Source of the DNA: Paenarthrobacter sp.
GTDB taxonomy: Bacteria; Actinomycetota; Actinomycetes; Actinomycetales; Micrococcaceae
Direction of reading: 5' to 3'
DNA length: 64,000 nt
Assembly (NCBI GenBank): GCA_031179305.1
Contig: JAPSHX010000003.1
Span: forward strand, 86,055 to 150,054
In this document: positions 8,590 to 16,725 of the stretch, in pieces
Layout: each line of letters starts with the position of its first letter
Position numbering within the stretch: the stretch's first letter is position 1
Made by a program: the position numbers and the translations under genes
The notes under the pieces: model-generated
Told to the model about the DNA's origin: nothing
Databases searched by the model: none
The model's input: only the letters and a program-made list of their open reading frames with translations

Positions 8590-9195
8590 CTATGCGGGAC
8601 TTGTTTTCCGTGCTTCGGCGGCCAACGCTGCGGCGGCCAGGTAAACGGTGCGTACGACGGCGGCGCGTCGCCTTTCGGCCCTGCCCGGATCGTCCCCGGC
8701 CATGAGTCCGTCGAGCGCAGGGAGTACTGGGGCGGCGTCGCACAAACTAACGATAGTGATGAGGAGGTCCCCGGCATCCTCCCTGGAAATTCCGGGGAGG
8801 GCGGCGATGGTGCTATTGACCTTGGAGGCGCAGTTGGCCATCCGTTTCGGCAGTCCGACAACCTCCGAGCCCCGTTCGAGTCCTTCCCAAAACAGGAGGC
8901 GCGGTGCTGTTGCGTCCTTCTGGTGGTGGTCGAAGAGTCGGCCGGCGTAATCTGCCATGGCCTCGGGGCCGCTGCCCTCGATGGGAACTTCATCCATGAG
9001 TGAGCTCAAGGCGGTGACTATTACGGCGTCGAAAAGGGCATTCTTGTTGCCGAAGTACTGGTAAATCCGCTCCTTGTTGACACCTGCCTCGGCCGCGATG
9101 CGGTCAATGCGTGCACCGGCCAGTCCACGCGCGCAAAACTCGGACGTTGCCGCCTCGAGCAGCAGCCCTTTGGTTCGCTCTGTGTCCCACGCCAT
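8590..9195 (-). CDS. TetR family transcriptional regulator
   Basis: This 201-residue protein has an N-terminal TetR helix-turn-helix: FCARGLAGARIDRIAAEAGV followed by YQYFGNKNALF, residues ~17-57. The remaining helices form a ligand-binding domain that I cannot assign. It is divergent from a 103-residue membrane protein across ~100 bp that contains a perfect CCAACTAGTTGG palindrome, so it probably represses both itself and that neighbour. Confidence 0.85.
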   Translation of the reverse strand: MAWDTERTKGLLLEAATSEFCARGLAGARIDRIAAEAGVNKERIYQYFGNKNALFDAVIVTALSSLMDEVPIEGSGPEAMADYAGRLFDHHQKDATAPRLLFWEGLERGSEVVGLPKRMANCASKVNSTIAALPGISREDAGDLLITIVSLCDAAPVLPALDGLMAGDDPGRAERRRAAVVRTVYLAAAALAAEARKTSPA

Positions 9196-9214
9196 AGGGT
9201 CATATTATCAGTTT

Positions 9215-9286
9215 CCAACTAGTTGGTTGTAATTGACGGCGAGCAGGGTTATTGTGATTCCAAGCCAAAAGCAACCGTTTAGTTGG
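9215..9286. promoter_or_regulatory. probable TetR operator region
   Basis: A perfect 12-bp palindrome CCAACTAGTTGG lies at 9215-9226, 20 bp before the TetR start. A related, looser site (CAACCGTTTAGTTGG, 9272-9286) lies just before the divergent membrane-protein gene. A shared GTTGG half-site on both sides fits autoregulation plus control of the neighbour. Assignment to this TetR rests on position only. Confidence 0.55.
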
Positions 9287-9294
9287 AGAATGCC

Positions 9295-9606
9295 ATGACC
9301 ACACAAACAACTTCCGAGATCAGCGCTGAGCCCACAACGCCCGCAGCCCGCCCTCCTATGCCGTCCGTGCACGTTCGCGCGGTGATTACGTGGCTGGCCA
9401 TCTTCCCGCTCGTGTCCATCGGCATGCTGCTCCTGGGCCCCATCATGGACTCGTGGCACCCCATCTTGCGGGCATTGCTGCTGACGGCCCTTGTGGTTCC
9501 CGCTGCTGTTTATGTCGTGGTTCCCCGGCTCATGGCCGGCCACGGCGCCCTGAACCGCAAGGCCGTGGAGCGCGCGGCCCAGCGCGCGGCCCGCAAGTCC
9601 GCTTAA
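9295..9606 (+). CDS. small membrane protein (two predicted spans)
   Basis: This 103-residue protein has a disordered Thr/Pro/Ala N-terminus, two hydrophobic segments (AVITWLAIFPLVSIGMLLLG and LLLTALVVPAAVYVVVPRLM) and a basic C-terminal tail rich in arginine and alanine. It probably forms a small inner-membrane hairpin. No family is assigned. Translation is placed at ATG 9295; an upstream ATG at 9283 is possible but adds only four residues. Position opposite the TetR gene suggests it is the regulator's target. Confidence 0.65.
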   Translation: MTTQTTSEISAEPTTPAARPPMPSVHVRAVITWLAIFPLVSIGMLLLGPIMDSWHPILRALLLTALVVPAAVYVVVPRLMAGHGALNRKAVERAAQRAARKSA

Positions 9607-9673
9607 CCCAAGTAGGTCGCAGATCAGGTCGTTATGAGAGCTCAAAACGACCTGATCTGCGACCTACTTGGGT
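9606..9673. terminator. bidirectional terminator-like palindrome (28-bp arms)
   Basis: A perfect inverted repeat with 28-bp arms (9606-9633 and 9646-9673) and a 12-bp loop lies between the convergent stop codons of the membrane protein and ribokinase. It has no long T-run but is placed as a bidirectional terminator. Its core AGGTCGCA..TCAGGTCGTT recurs at 30115-30174, so it belongs to a repeat family. Confidence 0.75.
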
Positions 9674-9685
9674 GCCACGCCGGGA

Positions 9686-10642
9686 CTAAGCGTCCCGCAG
9701 CTGCTCGACGTCGGCAATGGTCGGGTACGCGGCTTGTGTCCCCTTCTTTGTTGCAGCCAACGCGGCTGCTACCGAGGCAAAGGATGCCGCACCAGCAAGT
9801 GACTCACCGGCGGCCAAGCGCGCAGCGACAGCACCCGTAAAGGCGTCGCCGGCACCCGTCGTATCAACCGCAGAAACACGAGTGGGGGCAATGCGCGTGA
9901 TCTGGTCTTCAGCACCACGCGCCAACGAATCCAGGACCACGGAACCCTGGGCACCGAGGGTTACCAGAACCCTCGGCAAACCCCGGTCCGCGAACTGGCT
10001 CCGGACCGGCTCCCACGCCTCCACGCTGGCCCCGGCGTCAGGTACGTCGGCTTGTGCGCCAAGGAATAGAGACGCCTCGTGCGCGTTCACCAGCAGCACG
10101 TCGCTCAACCCGGCCAGACGCTCCGGAACCTCGGCGTAAGGCGAGAGGTTCAGTAGAACTGTTGCCCCGGCGTCGTGCCCTGCTTGGGCGGCGGCCATCA
10201 CCGTATCGATCCCCACCTCCAGGCAGAGGCACACCACAGCCGCGTCCTGGAAGGCATCGGGTGTAACGTCCGACGGCTTCAGTGTGCCATTGGCGCCGGC
10301 CGAGATGATGATGCTGTTCTCGCCGCTGGCATCGACGGAAATGACTGCGACGCCGGTGGCAACGTCGGAGCGTCGGACGCGTGAAACGTCCACTCCGGCG
10401 TTGGCTGTCGAGTCAAGAAGCATGATGCCGTTGGAGTCGTCACCCACAGCGCCGATCAGCGTGACTCGCCCGCCGAGCTTGCTGGCAGCCACCGCCTGGT
10501 TGGCACTCTTTCCGCCGGGGTTCACTGCGAAACCGTTGCCGTGGACTGTCTCGCCGGGTTGGGGGAGTCGGTCGCAGTAGATGGTGAGGTCTGCGTTGAG
10601 GGAGCCGACGACGACGATTCCCGCCTTGGGTGCGCTGGTCAT
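9686..10642 (-). CDS. rbsK: ribokinase (PfkB family)
   Basis: This 318-residue carbohydrate kinase has the two PfkB signatures: NPGGKSANQAVAASKLGG near residue 43 and DTTGAGDAFTGAVAARLA near residue 255, where the aspartate is the catalytic base and GAGD forms the anion hole. It would phosphorylate ribose at O5, here probably the ribose released by the nucleoside hydrolase two genes upstream. Its start overlaps the stop of the MFS transporter gene (4 bp). Gene content matches the corynebacterial uri operon (rbsK1-uriT-uriH). Confidence 0.9.
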   Translation of the reverse strand: MTSAPKAGIVVVGSLNADLTIYCDRLPQPGETVHGNGFAVNPGGKSANQAVAASKLGGRVTLIGAVGDDSNGIMLLDSTANAGVDVSRVRRSDVATGVAVISVDASGENSIIISAGANGTLKPSDVTPDAFQDAAVVCLCLEVGIDTVMAAAQAGHDAGATVLLNLSPYAEVPERLAGLSDVLLVNAHEASLFLGAQADVPDAGASVEAWEPVRSQFADRGLPRVLVTLGAQGSVVLDSLARGAEDQITRIAPTRVSAVDTTGAGDAFTGAVAARLAAGESLAGAASFASVAAALAATKKGTQAAYPTIADVEQLRDA

Positions 10643-12084
10643 GCGGCCACCTTTTCGTCCTCGGTCACTTCTGCGTCCACAGGCTTCGGAATAAGCAGCG
10701 ACGCCGCGAACGCCGCGAACGTGATGGCGAGGCCCACCACTACAACGGTCAGATAAGAAGCTTTGTCGTCATTGAGCGGAGCCGTGGCCGCGAGGACCGC
10801 GGGAAGGACAAGGAAGCTTAGGCCGGCGCCGAGGTTGAACGCGCCGGCATTCATGCCCGGCAGGAAGCCCGGGTTGCCCTGCGGCGAGAGGACTACGCCC
10901 AATCCGTTCAGCATGATGTTGACGGTACCGGCGTACATGATGCCCAGCAAGGCCGTGCCCACGATCATCATGGGCAGGTTGTTCAGGCCGAAGAAGGCGA
11001 TGATCGCTAAAGCAACGAGGCTGCCGAGCAGGCCGATGCGCAGCACCTTGGTGTAGCCGAGGACCGGCGCAAGCCGACCGCTGATGGGGCCGAACAGCCA
11101 GCCAAGGAGCGCGTAAGGGGTAAGGATGATGAGCGACATCTCAGTGGGGCCAACGCCGAAACCGGGATCAGCGGCCTGAACGTAGGCGGGGACTATGCCG
11201 TTGATGACCGCGAAGATGCCCGTCATGGTGAGGGTGGTGGTCAGCAGCGGAGCCCACGTGGAGCGCTGGCGCAGATGCACTGTTTCCACCATGGGCTGCT
11301 TGGCGCGCTTCTCCACACTCCAAAACGCAAAGAACGCGACGGCGGCAATCACCGTGAGCACGAGCGCAAGCGTCAGGGTTCCGGCGTCGAAGGCCGTGGC
11401 CAGTTTGGCGCCCTCGTTTAGGGCGGTCAGCATGGCGCCAACGGCGATCACGATGAAGAACACGCCCAGCCAGTCCATGGTGGTGCCGGCGCCAGGCTTG
11501 CTTTCGCCAGCCAGGACGACAATCAGGACAGTGGCCACGAGGGCCAAGGCAACCATGAGCCAGAAGATGCTGCGGAAACCGAAGTTCTCGGCGAAGTAGC
11601 CGCCCACGAAGCTGTCGACGCCGGCCACGCCGCCATTGACTGCGGTGATGAGACCCATGAGGGCGCCATATTTGCGGGGGTTGCTGACGGCGGAGCGGAG
11701 CATGATCAGGCAAAGCGGGACCGTGGGACCGCTGACGCCTTGGATGATGCGGCCTACGAAGAGCCAGGTGACGTCCGGCGCCATGGCTGCGATGACTGAG
11801 CCCACGGCCATCAGGAGCATCATGCCCACAAGGATCTTCTTGCGGCCCACGATGTCGCTAAGGCGCGGGAGGAAGAGCGAGAAGAGGGCCGCGGCAGTGA
11901 AGAACCAGGTTTGGGACAGGCCGATGGTGGCTTGGTCCGTGTTGAGCTCGTTACCCATGGTGACCAGAGCCGGGCTGAGCATGGAGGCGTTGAGCTGGAA
12001 GGCCACGCAGGCTGCCAGCAAGGCGACCATGAGGGCGGTGACGTTGCCGCGGGTGGTCTTGGATTCAGTTGCGAGAGAGGTCAT
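10639..12084 (-). CDS. MFS transporter, probable nucleoside (uridine) uptake
   Basis: This 481-residue membrane protein has about 14 hydrophobic segments and the MFS loop motif LPRLSDIVGRKK between spans 2 and 3, consistent with the DHA2-like 14-span group. That group is mostly drug/H+ antiporters, but the position between a nucleoside hydrolase and ribokinase, under a divergent LacI regulator, points to nucleoside uptake as for UriT of Corynebacterium. The ATG shares one base with the hydrolase stop (TAATG). Substrate is inferred from context only. Confidence 0.8.
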   Translation of the reverse strand: MTSLATESKTTRGNVTALMVALLAACVAFQLNASMLSPALVTMGNELNTDQATIGLSQTWFFTAAALFSLFLPRLSDIVGRKKILVGMMLLMAVGSVIAAMAPDVTWLFVGRIIQGVSGPTVPLCLIMLRSAVSNPRKYGALMGLITAVNGGVAGVDSFVGGYFAENFGFRSIFWLMVALALVATVLIVVLAGESKPGAGTTMDWLGVFFIVIAVGAMLTALNEGAKLATAFDAGTLTLALVLTVIAAVAFFAFWSVEKRAKQPMVETVHLRQRSTWAPLLTTTLTMTGIFAVINGIVPAYVQAADPGFGVGPTEMSLIILTPYALLGWLFGPISGRLAPVLGYTKVLRIGLLGSLVALAIIAFFGLNNLPMMIVGTALLGIMYAGTVNIMLNGLGVVLSPQGNPGFLPGMNAGAFNLGAGLSFLVLPAVLAATAPLNDDKASYLTVVVVGLAITFAAFAASLLIPKPVDAEVTEDEKVAA

Positions 12085-13160
12085 TAGTTGGCTTCTCCTG
12101 CCAGGATTGCCTCGGCTGTGGCGCTGACTTCCGCGTCTGTGACGTCGGCTTCGGTGACGTCTCCCGCGGTGGTGGCGGTAGCGCCGGCGTCGTGCGTTGG
12201 TTCGCCGATCCGTTCGATGGCATCGGTGACGAGGTCCCAGAACTTCTTGTGATCCAAGTCCACGGCAACGGAGGTGTGGCAGTCATCCGGTGCGGGTGCG
12301 CGGAAGTCCGCCACAGTCATACCGAGGGTGAGCTTGCCCTGCAGCTCGATGTCCACGGGGACCTTGCGGGTGGTCATGACGGTGGGGTCGATGACGTAGG
12401 CGACTGCGCAGGGATCGTGGACCGGCGGGAAGTCGAAGCCCTGGGCATCCTTGTAGGTCTTCTGGAAGAAGTCCATGAGTTCCATGACGAACTTGGCGGG
12501 CTTGGTGCCGATGTCCGCTATTTTCCGGACCACCTCGTCCGTGGCCAGGGCCTGGTGCGTGAGGTCCAATCCGACCATCACCACGGGCCACTTCTCGTTG
12601 AACACGATGTGCGCGGCCTCGGGGTCAATGATGATGTTGAACTCCGCCACGGCGCTCCAGTTGCCCACGTGGTAGCCGCCGCCCATGAGGACAACTTCCT
12701 TCACGCGCTCCACGATGCGCGGCTCCTTGCGGGCGGCCATCGCGATGTTGGTGAGGCCCGCGGTGGGGACCAGCGTGACGGTGCCTGGCTCATGCGCCAT
12801 GACGGTTTCAATGATGAGGTCGACGGCGTGGCGCGGGTCCAGTTCGATGGCGGACTCGGGCTGCTCCGGGCCGTCCATGCCGGTTTCGCCGTGGATGCTG
12901 GGCGCCGTTTCGATGGTGCGGACCAAGGGCCGATCGCAACCTGCGGCGAAGGGGACCCCGGTGATCCCGGCGATGGTAGCTACCGAAAGTGCGTTCCGGG
13001 TGACCTTTTCCAGGGTCTGGTTTCCCACCACGGTTGTCACTGCGAGCAGCTCGATGTCCGGGTTGCCGTGAGCCAGCAGCAATGCCACTGCGTCGTCATG
13101 GCCGGGGTCGCAGTCAAGAATGATCTTCTTGCGTGCCGGTGTCATGGTGTTGGGTTCCAC
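12084..13160 (-). CDS. nucleoside hydrolase (inosine/uridine-preferring)
   Basis: This ~358-residue protein has the calcium-binding family signature DCDPGHDDAVALLLA near the N-terminus, and an ELLAVTTVVGNQ block follows. It hydrolyses the N-glycosidic bond of ribonucleosides to base plus ribose. It is the first gene of the hydrolase-transporter-ribokinase operon, so ribose would be phosphorylated by the downstream RbsK. GTG at 13160 is preferred because GGAGAG lies four bases before it; ATG at 13145 and GTG at 13172 are alternatives. The C-terminus has a low-complexity Ala/Thr/Asp tail (about residues 330-358). Confidence 0.9.
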   Translation of the reverse strand: MEPNTMTPARKKIILDCDPGHDDAVALLLAHGNPDIELLAVTTVVGNQTLEKVTRNALSVATIAGITGVPFAAGCDRPLVRTIETAPSIHGETGMDGPEQPESAIELDPRHAVDLIIETVMAHEPGTVTLVPTAGLTNIAMAARKEPRIVERVKEVVLMGGGYHVGNWSAVAEFNIIIDPEAAHIVFNEKWPVVMVGLDLTHQALATDEVVRKIADIGTKPAKFVMELMDFFQKTYKDAQGFDFPPVHDPCAVAYVIDPTVMTTRKVPVDIELQGKLTLGMTVADFRAPAPDDCHTSVAVDLDHKKFWDLVTDAIERIGEPTHDAGATATTAGDVTEADVTDAEVSATAEAILAGEAN

Positions 13161-13253
13161 GGTTCTCTCCACGTCATTGGGGCCTGCCTGGTACTTGTCC
13201 CGGGCAGGGCGCTAAGCATTCAGGGGAATTCTGGCATTGCTTTGCGGGTTGCG

Positions 13254-13300
13254 TCAAACGCTTAACGTTGTTGTGGAGGTCCTCCGCGTCAAGCGCTTGA
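13254..13300. promoter_or_regulatory. two LacI-family operators
   Basis: A perfect 12-bp palindrome TCAAGCGCTTGA lies at 13289-13300, and a near-copy TCAAACGCTTAA at 13254-13265, 35 bp apart centre to centre. The CG-centred palindrome is typical of LacI/GalR operators. They sit between the divergent LacI gene and the nucleoside hydrolase operon. I infer that the LacI protein represses both sides and releases on a nucleoside or ribose signal. Confidence 0.75.
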
Positions 13301-13346
13301 TGCCTTCTCGCAGGTCAGGCCCGCTTATGAACGCTACGATCGATGC

Positions 13347-14390
13347 ATGGAATCCCTGGACCGGCGCCACGGCCGCGCGCCGCGCTCACCTCGCGTGACG
13401 GCTGCGATGGTGGCCGCTCGGGCAGGCGTTTCGACGGCCACCGTGTCACTGGTGGCGAACGGAAAAACGCAAGGGCGGGTATCCGAGGACAACATTTCCC
13501 GGGTCCGTTCTGCCATCGCCGAACTCGGTTATGTGGTGGACAGCATTGGCAGTTCCCTGGCCCGCGGTGTCAGCTCGATTGTCATCCTGGTGACGCCGGA
13601 CGTCTCCAACCCCTTCTTCGCCAACGTCATCGCCGGTGTTCGGGAATCGCTGGGTTCGGAATACCAGCTGCTGCTCTCCGTAACCGATGCAGGCGAGTCA
13701 CCCCAGGCTGATGATGTCCGCAAGTTGCTGGCACTCCGCCCCGCCGGTCTGCTGGTGGGCGCTCCCAGCGCGGAATTCCTGGAAGACCTGTCCGCTGTGG
13801 GGCCTCTGGTGCTGCTGGACGCGCCGGGCCTTGAGTCCTACGCGCCTTCCGTGAATCTCGACGTCGCCCAAGGCGCCCGCGAGCTGGCCCGGCACTTGGC
13901 CGCTTCAGGGCACACCCGCGCCGCCTACGTGGATGGCGTGACGGGCACAACCACTTTCCAATTGCGGCGCGAAGCCTTCCTGGCAGAGGCTGCCTCCAGC
14001 GGACTTTCCGTGGCTGATGGGCATGTGGTCAGCACCCCGATCGACGTCGGTGCTGCCGCCGCCGCGTTCGCCGCTGCCTGGCCGGAGTGGCAACGCGAGG
14101 GGGTCACCGCCGTCGTCTGCGGTACCGATACGCATGCCTATGGCGTGCTGCAGGAAGCCCGCGTTGAAGGTGTGCGCATCCCCGATGAACTAGCCGTGGC
14201 AGGCTTCGATGATCTTCCCTACTCCGCCACCAGCAACCCCAGCCTCACCAGCGTCCACTTGCCTGCGACGCCCTTGGGACGCAAAGCGGGGGAGCAGCTG
14301 CGGGGGCTGATGGAAGGCCTGCCGCTGGAGGAATCGCATGTGACGCTCGAGAGCTCGCTGGTGGTGCGGGGATCTACGTCTTTTAGCTAG
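13347..14390 (+). CDS. LacI family transcriptional regulator of the nucleoside operon
   Basis: This 347-residue protein has an N-terminal LacI helix-turn-helix (VTAAMVAARAGVSTATVSLV, then the hinge region ending SSLARG) followed by a periplasmic-binding-protein-like effector domain with AVAGFDDLPYSA near the C-terminus. It is divergently arranged with nucleoside hydrolase-MFS-ribokinase, the same logic as corynebacterial UriR. The two matching palindromes in the shared intergenic region support direct control. Confidence 0.88.
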   Translation: MESLDRRHGRAPRSPRVTAAMVAARAGVSTATVSLVANGKTQGRVSEDNISRVRSAIAELGYVVDSIGSSLARGVSSIVILVTPDVSNPFFANVIAGVRESLGSEYQLLLSVTDAGESPQADDVRKLLALRPAGLLVGAPSAEFLEDLSAVGPLVLLDAPGLESYAPSVNLDVAQGARELARHLAASGHTRAAYVDGVTGTTTFQLRREAFLAEAASSGLSVADGHVVSTPIDVGAAAAAFAAAWPEWQREGVTAVVCGTDTHAYGVLQEARVEGVRIPDELAVAGFDDLPYSATSNPSLTSVHLPATPLGRKAGEQLRGLMEGLPLEESHVTLESSLVVRGSTSFS

Positions 14391-14401
14391 GGGCAGCGTT
14401 T

Positions 14402-14764
14402 CTAGCTAGGGGTCAGGGGGCGAAGCTGGTCCTCCGTGACAGGCAGCGAAACCGTGAAGTAGATCTGGGGAGCTGTCATGTCGCCCCAGTCCTCCTTTTT
14501 CACTCGAACCACGGACGGCGTCACTTCCGCTATCCGCACGCGCAACCAACCGCCGTCGTCGAGCCGTAACTCGTGAGGGTCGGCGAGGTAACTCAGCCCG
14601 AGATCGTCAAGAGTTTCCTCGGCGCTCAACCAGTCCACAACGTCGGTCCGGGGACGGCCCAGCATATCCACGGCAACAAACCCGTCATCGGTGGGCTTCA
14701 TCCAACCCACGTGCTCGCCGTCGTCCGCGCGTCGGTGTTCGATCCAATCCGGCTCCATGCCCAT
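14402..14764 (-). CDS. hypothetical protein, 120 residues
   Basis: This is a soluble acidic protein with no signal peptide or membrane span. The composition (many Asp, Glu, Trp, and beta-strand patterns such as GWLRVRIAEVTPSVVRVKKE) suggests a small mostly-beta fold. No family is recognised. ATG at 14764 or 14758 could be the start. It is convergent with lacI (11-bp gap) and could be in one unit with the LysE gene on the same strand, although the 51-bp gap lies downstream of LysE. Confidence 0.65.
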   Translation of the reverse strand: MGMEPDWIEHRRADDGEHVGWMKPTDDGFVAVDMLGRPRTDVVDWLSAEETLDDLGLSYLADPHELRLDDGGWLRVRIAEVTPSVVRVKKEDWGDMTAPQIYFTVSLPVTEDQLRPLTPS

Positions 14765-14815
14765 GACGGTAGCACCAGGGGCGGCAGGGTTGCCTGGCTG
14801 GGGCAGGTTTGCCGG

Positions 14816-15439
14816 CTAGTGAATGACTGCGAGCAGGATGCCCACGAGTACGAACAGGCAGCCGAAGACGCGGTTGAGTACTTTCTGGCCGCGCTGGTCG
14901 TGGGTAAATCGCTGGAACGATCGCGCCGCGAAAGCGAAGAAGAACCACATCACCATGATGTCGATGACCAGCACGGTAGCTGTGAGCACGGCGTATTGCT
15001 GGAGCAGCGGCTGGTCCGGCCTGATGAACTGCGGCATGAACGCCAGGAAGAACACGATGGCTTTCGGGTTCAGCAGGTTCACCCAGATGCCGCGCTGGAA
15101 CATGGACAGGGCCGACTCGTTTTTTTGGCTGTCGACCTTTTCCTCGTCCAAATCCGGCTTGCGCAGGAACTGCCTGATTCCGAGGTACACCAGATACGCG
15201 GCGCCAGCATAGCGAATGACATTGAAGATGACGGGTGAGTTGGAAACCAGGACGCCCACACCCAGGGCAACGATGACGATATGGATGACCAGGGCCACCT
15301 GCTGCCCGAGGATGCCCCAGATGGAGCGTCGGAAGCCGGAATTGAGCGAGTTGCTCATGGTGAAGATGGCGCCGGCGCCGGGAGTGAAACTGATCAGGGT
15401 GCCGGCACCAACCAGGGCCAGCCAAAGTGAAAACTGCAC
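14816..15439 (-). CDS. LysE/RhtB family amino-acid exporter
   Basis: This 207-residue membrane protein has about six hydrophobic segments. The N-terminal block FTPGAGAIFTMSNSLNSGFRR matches the family signature (TPGP...), and YLVYLGIRQFLRK followed by WVNLLNPKAIVFFLAFMPQF is the typical second half. It would export an amino acid or related metabolite using the proton gradient. The usual TPGP is TPGA here. A second, distinct member lies at 31776-32429. Confidence 0.85.
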   Translation of the reverse strand: MQFSLWLALVGAGTLISFTPGAGAIFTMSNSLNSGFRRSIWGILGQQVALVIHIVIVALGVGVLVSNSPVIFNVIRYAGAAYLVYLGIRQFLRKPDLDEEKVDSQKNESALSMFQRGIWVNLLNPKAIVFFLAFMPQFIRPDQPLLQQYAVLTATVLVIDIMVMWFFFAFAARSFQRFTHDQRGQKVLNRVFGCLFVLVGILLAVIH

Positions 15440-15484
15440 ACCTCAGCTTATGCCGGTGAGACGGGTGCCCGGGACGCGTTGCCT

Positions 15485-15567
15485 CACCACCTACTTTGGC
15501 GGCTGACGAGGGGAATGCACCCGGAATTGGTTGATTCTCAGGCGCCCGCGGATCAAAGAAGGTGGTG
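15485..15567. repeat. imperfect inverted repeat related to the 1.2-1.5 kb elements
   Basis: Arms at 15485-15498 (CACCACCTACTTTG) and 15554-15567 pair at 13 of 14 positions. The left arm motif CACCACCTACTTTGG also occurs in the repeat element at 1428-1554, and GAAGGTAC follows the right arm in both places. It lies between the divergent lysE and dinB genes, covering part of the dinB leader. Confidence 0.5.
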
Positions 15568-15609
15568 AAGGTACAGCCACCGCCATGGGCAGTAGGGCAA
15601 ACTGGTGCC

Positions 15610-16683
15610 GTGAGCGGAATCCCGTGGGTACTGCACGTTGACCTCGACCAGTTCATTGCGGCGGTCGAGGTACTCCGCCGGCCTGAGCTCGCGGGGAAAC
15701 CGATCATTGTGGGTGGGCGGGGAGATCCCACGGAAAGGGCGGTAGTGTCCACCGCATCCTATGAAGCAAGGGCGTACGGCGTCGGTTCCGGGATGCCTCT
15801 GAGGATCGCAGCACGCAAAGTGCCCGATGCCATCATCTTGCCTGTCGATCAAGAGGCCTACCTAGCGGCCTCGGAAGTAGTGATGACCACCCTGCGCGCA
15901 CAGCGGGGTGCCACGGTTCAAGTGCTGGGCTGGGACGAAGCCTTTGTTGGCGTCGACACCGAAGACCCGGAAGCCTATGCCAAGCAGATCCAAGCCGCAG
16001 TCCTGGAACACACCCAACTGCACTGCAGTGTGGGCATCGGCGACACCTTGGTTCGCGCAAAGAACGCGACTGACTTCGGCAAACCAGCAGGCATCTTCCG
16101 GCTGACCAAGGAAAATTGGCTCGACGTCATGGGCGAAAGGCCCACCAAGGAGCTGTGGGGTGTCGGGAGCAAAGTGTCGCAACGGCTGGCGAAACACAAC
16201 ATCACCACGGTGGCTGAGCTTGCCGCGTGCGATCCCCAGGATCTCGTCCCTGAGTTCGGTCCCAAGATGGGCCCTTGGTACGCCCAGTTGGGGCGCGGGG
16301 AAGGTTCCAGCGAGGTGGATGACGCCCCGTGGGTCGCCCGCGGACACAGCCGCGAGACCACATACCAGCAGGATCTCACCGAGCTGTCCCAAATCGAGGA
16401 CGCTGTGAAGGAACTGACGGCGCACGTTCTGGAAGACGTGGCGGCTGAGGGGCGTCCGGTTATCGGGCTGACGCTCAAAGTCCGCTATGTACCGTTCCTG
16501 ACCAAGACTTACGCGAGGAAGATCCCCGAGTCTTTCGACAGGGAGGAAGTCCTCGCGCAGGCCTTGGAACTTTCGGCAAAGATCGAGCCGGACCGTCCCA
16601 TCCGGCTTCTTGGGCTGCGCGCAGAGATGCCGATGCCCGAAGAGGCGCGGAAGGGACACACGCCCACGCGCAGCGGCTGGTGA
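15610..16683 (+). CDS. dinB: Y-family DNA polymerase, DinB2-like
   Basis: This is a 357-residue translesion polymerase with catalytic HVDLDQF (D11) and GWDEAFVG motifs, and a C-terminal little-finger domain. It resembles mycobacterial DinB2 rather than canonical Pol IV. The steric-gate position, normally Tyr/Phe in D-x-F-(Y/F), is isoleucine (I16); DinB2 of M. smegmatis has leucine there and accepts ribonucleotides. The C-terminus (GHTPTRSGW) shows no QxxLF-type sliding-clamp motif, also DinB2-like. GTG at 15610 is chosen because homology begins immediately after it; the ribosome-binding site is poor. It stands alone, divergent from lysE. Confidence 0.88.
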   Translation: MSGIPWVLHVDLDQFIAAVEVLRRPELAGKPIIVGGRGDPTERAVVSTASYEARAYGVGSGMPLRIAARKVPDAIILPVDQEAYLAASEVVMTTLRAQRGATVQVLGWDEAFVGVDTEDPEAYAKQIQAAVLEHTQLHCSVGIGDTLVRAKNATDFGKPAGIFRLTKENWLDVMGERPTKELWGVGSKVSQRLAKHNITTVAELAACDPQDLVPEFGPKMGPWYAQLGRGEGSSEVDDAPWVARGHSRETTYQQDLTELSQIEDAVKELTAHVLEDVAAEGRPVIGLTLKVRYVPFLTKTYARKIPESFDREEVLAQALELSAKIEPDRPIRLLGLRAEMPMPEEARKGHTPTRSGW

Positions 16684-16725
16684 AAGCTAACGCCCGAAAG
16701 TTAACGCCCGACGGCGGCCCGTCAG

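Noticed and set aside
12069..13265. Plus-strand frame of 398 codons opposite the nucleoside hydrolase
   Set aside because: Antisense shadow; the minus-strand gene has clear family motifs.
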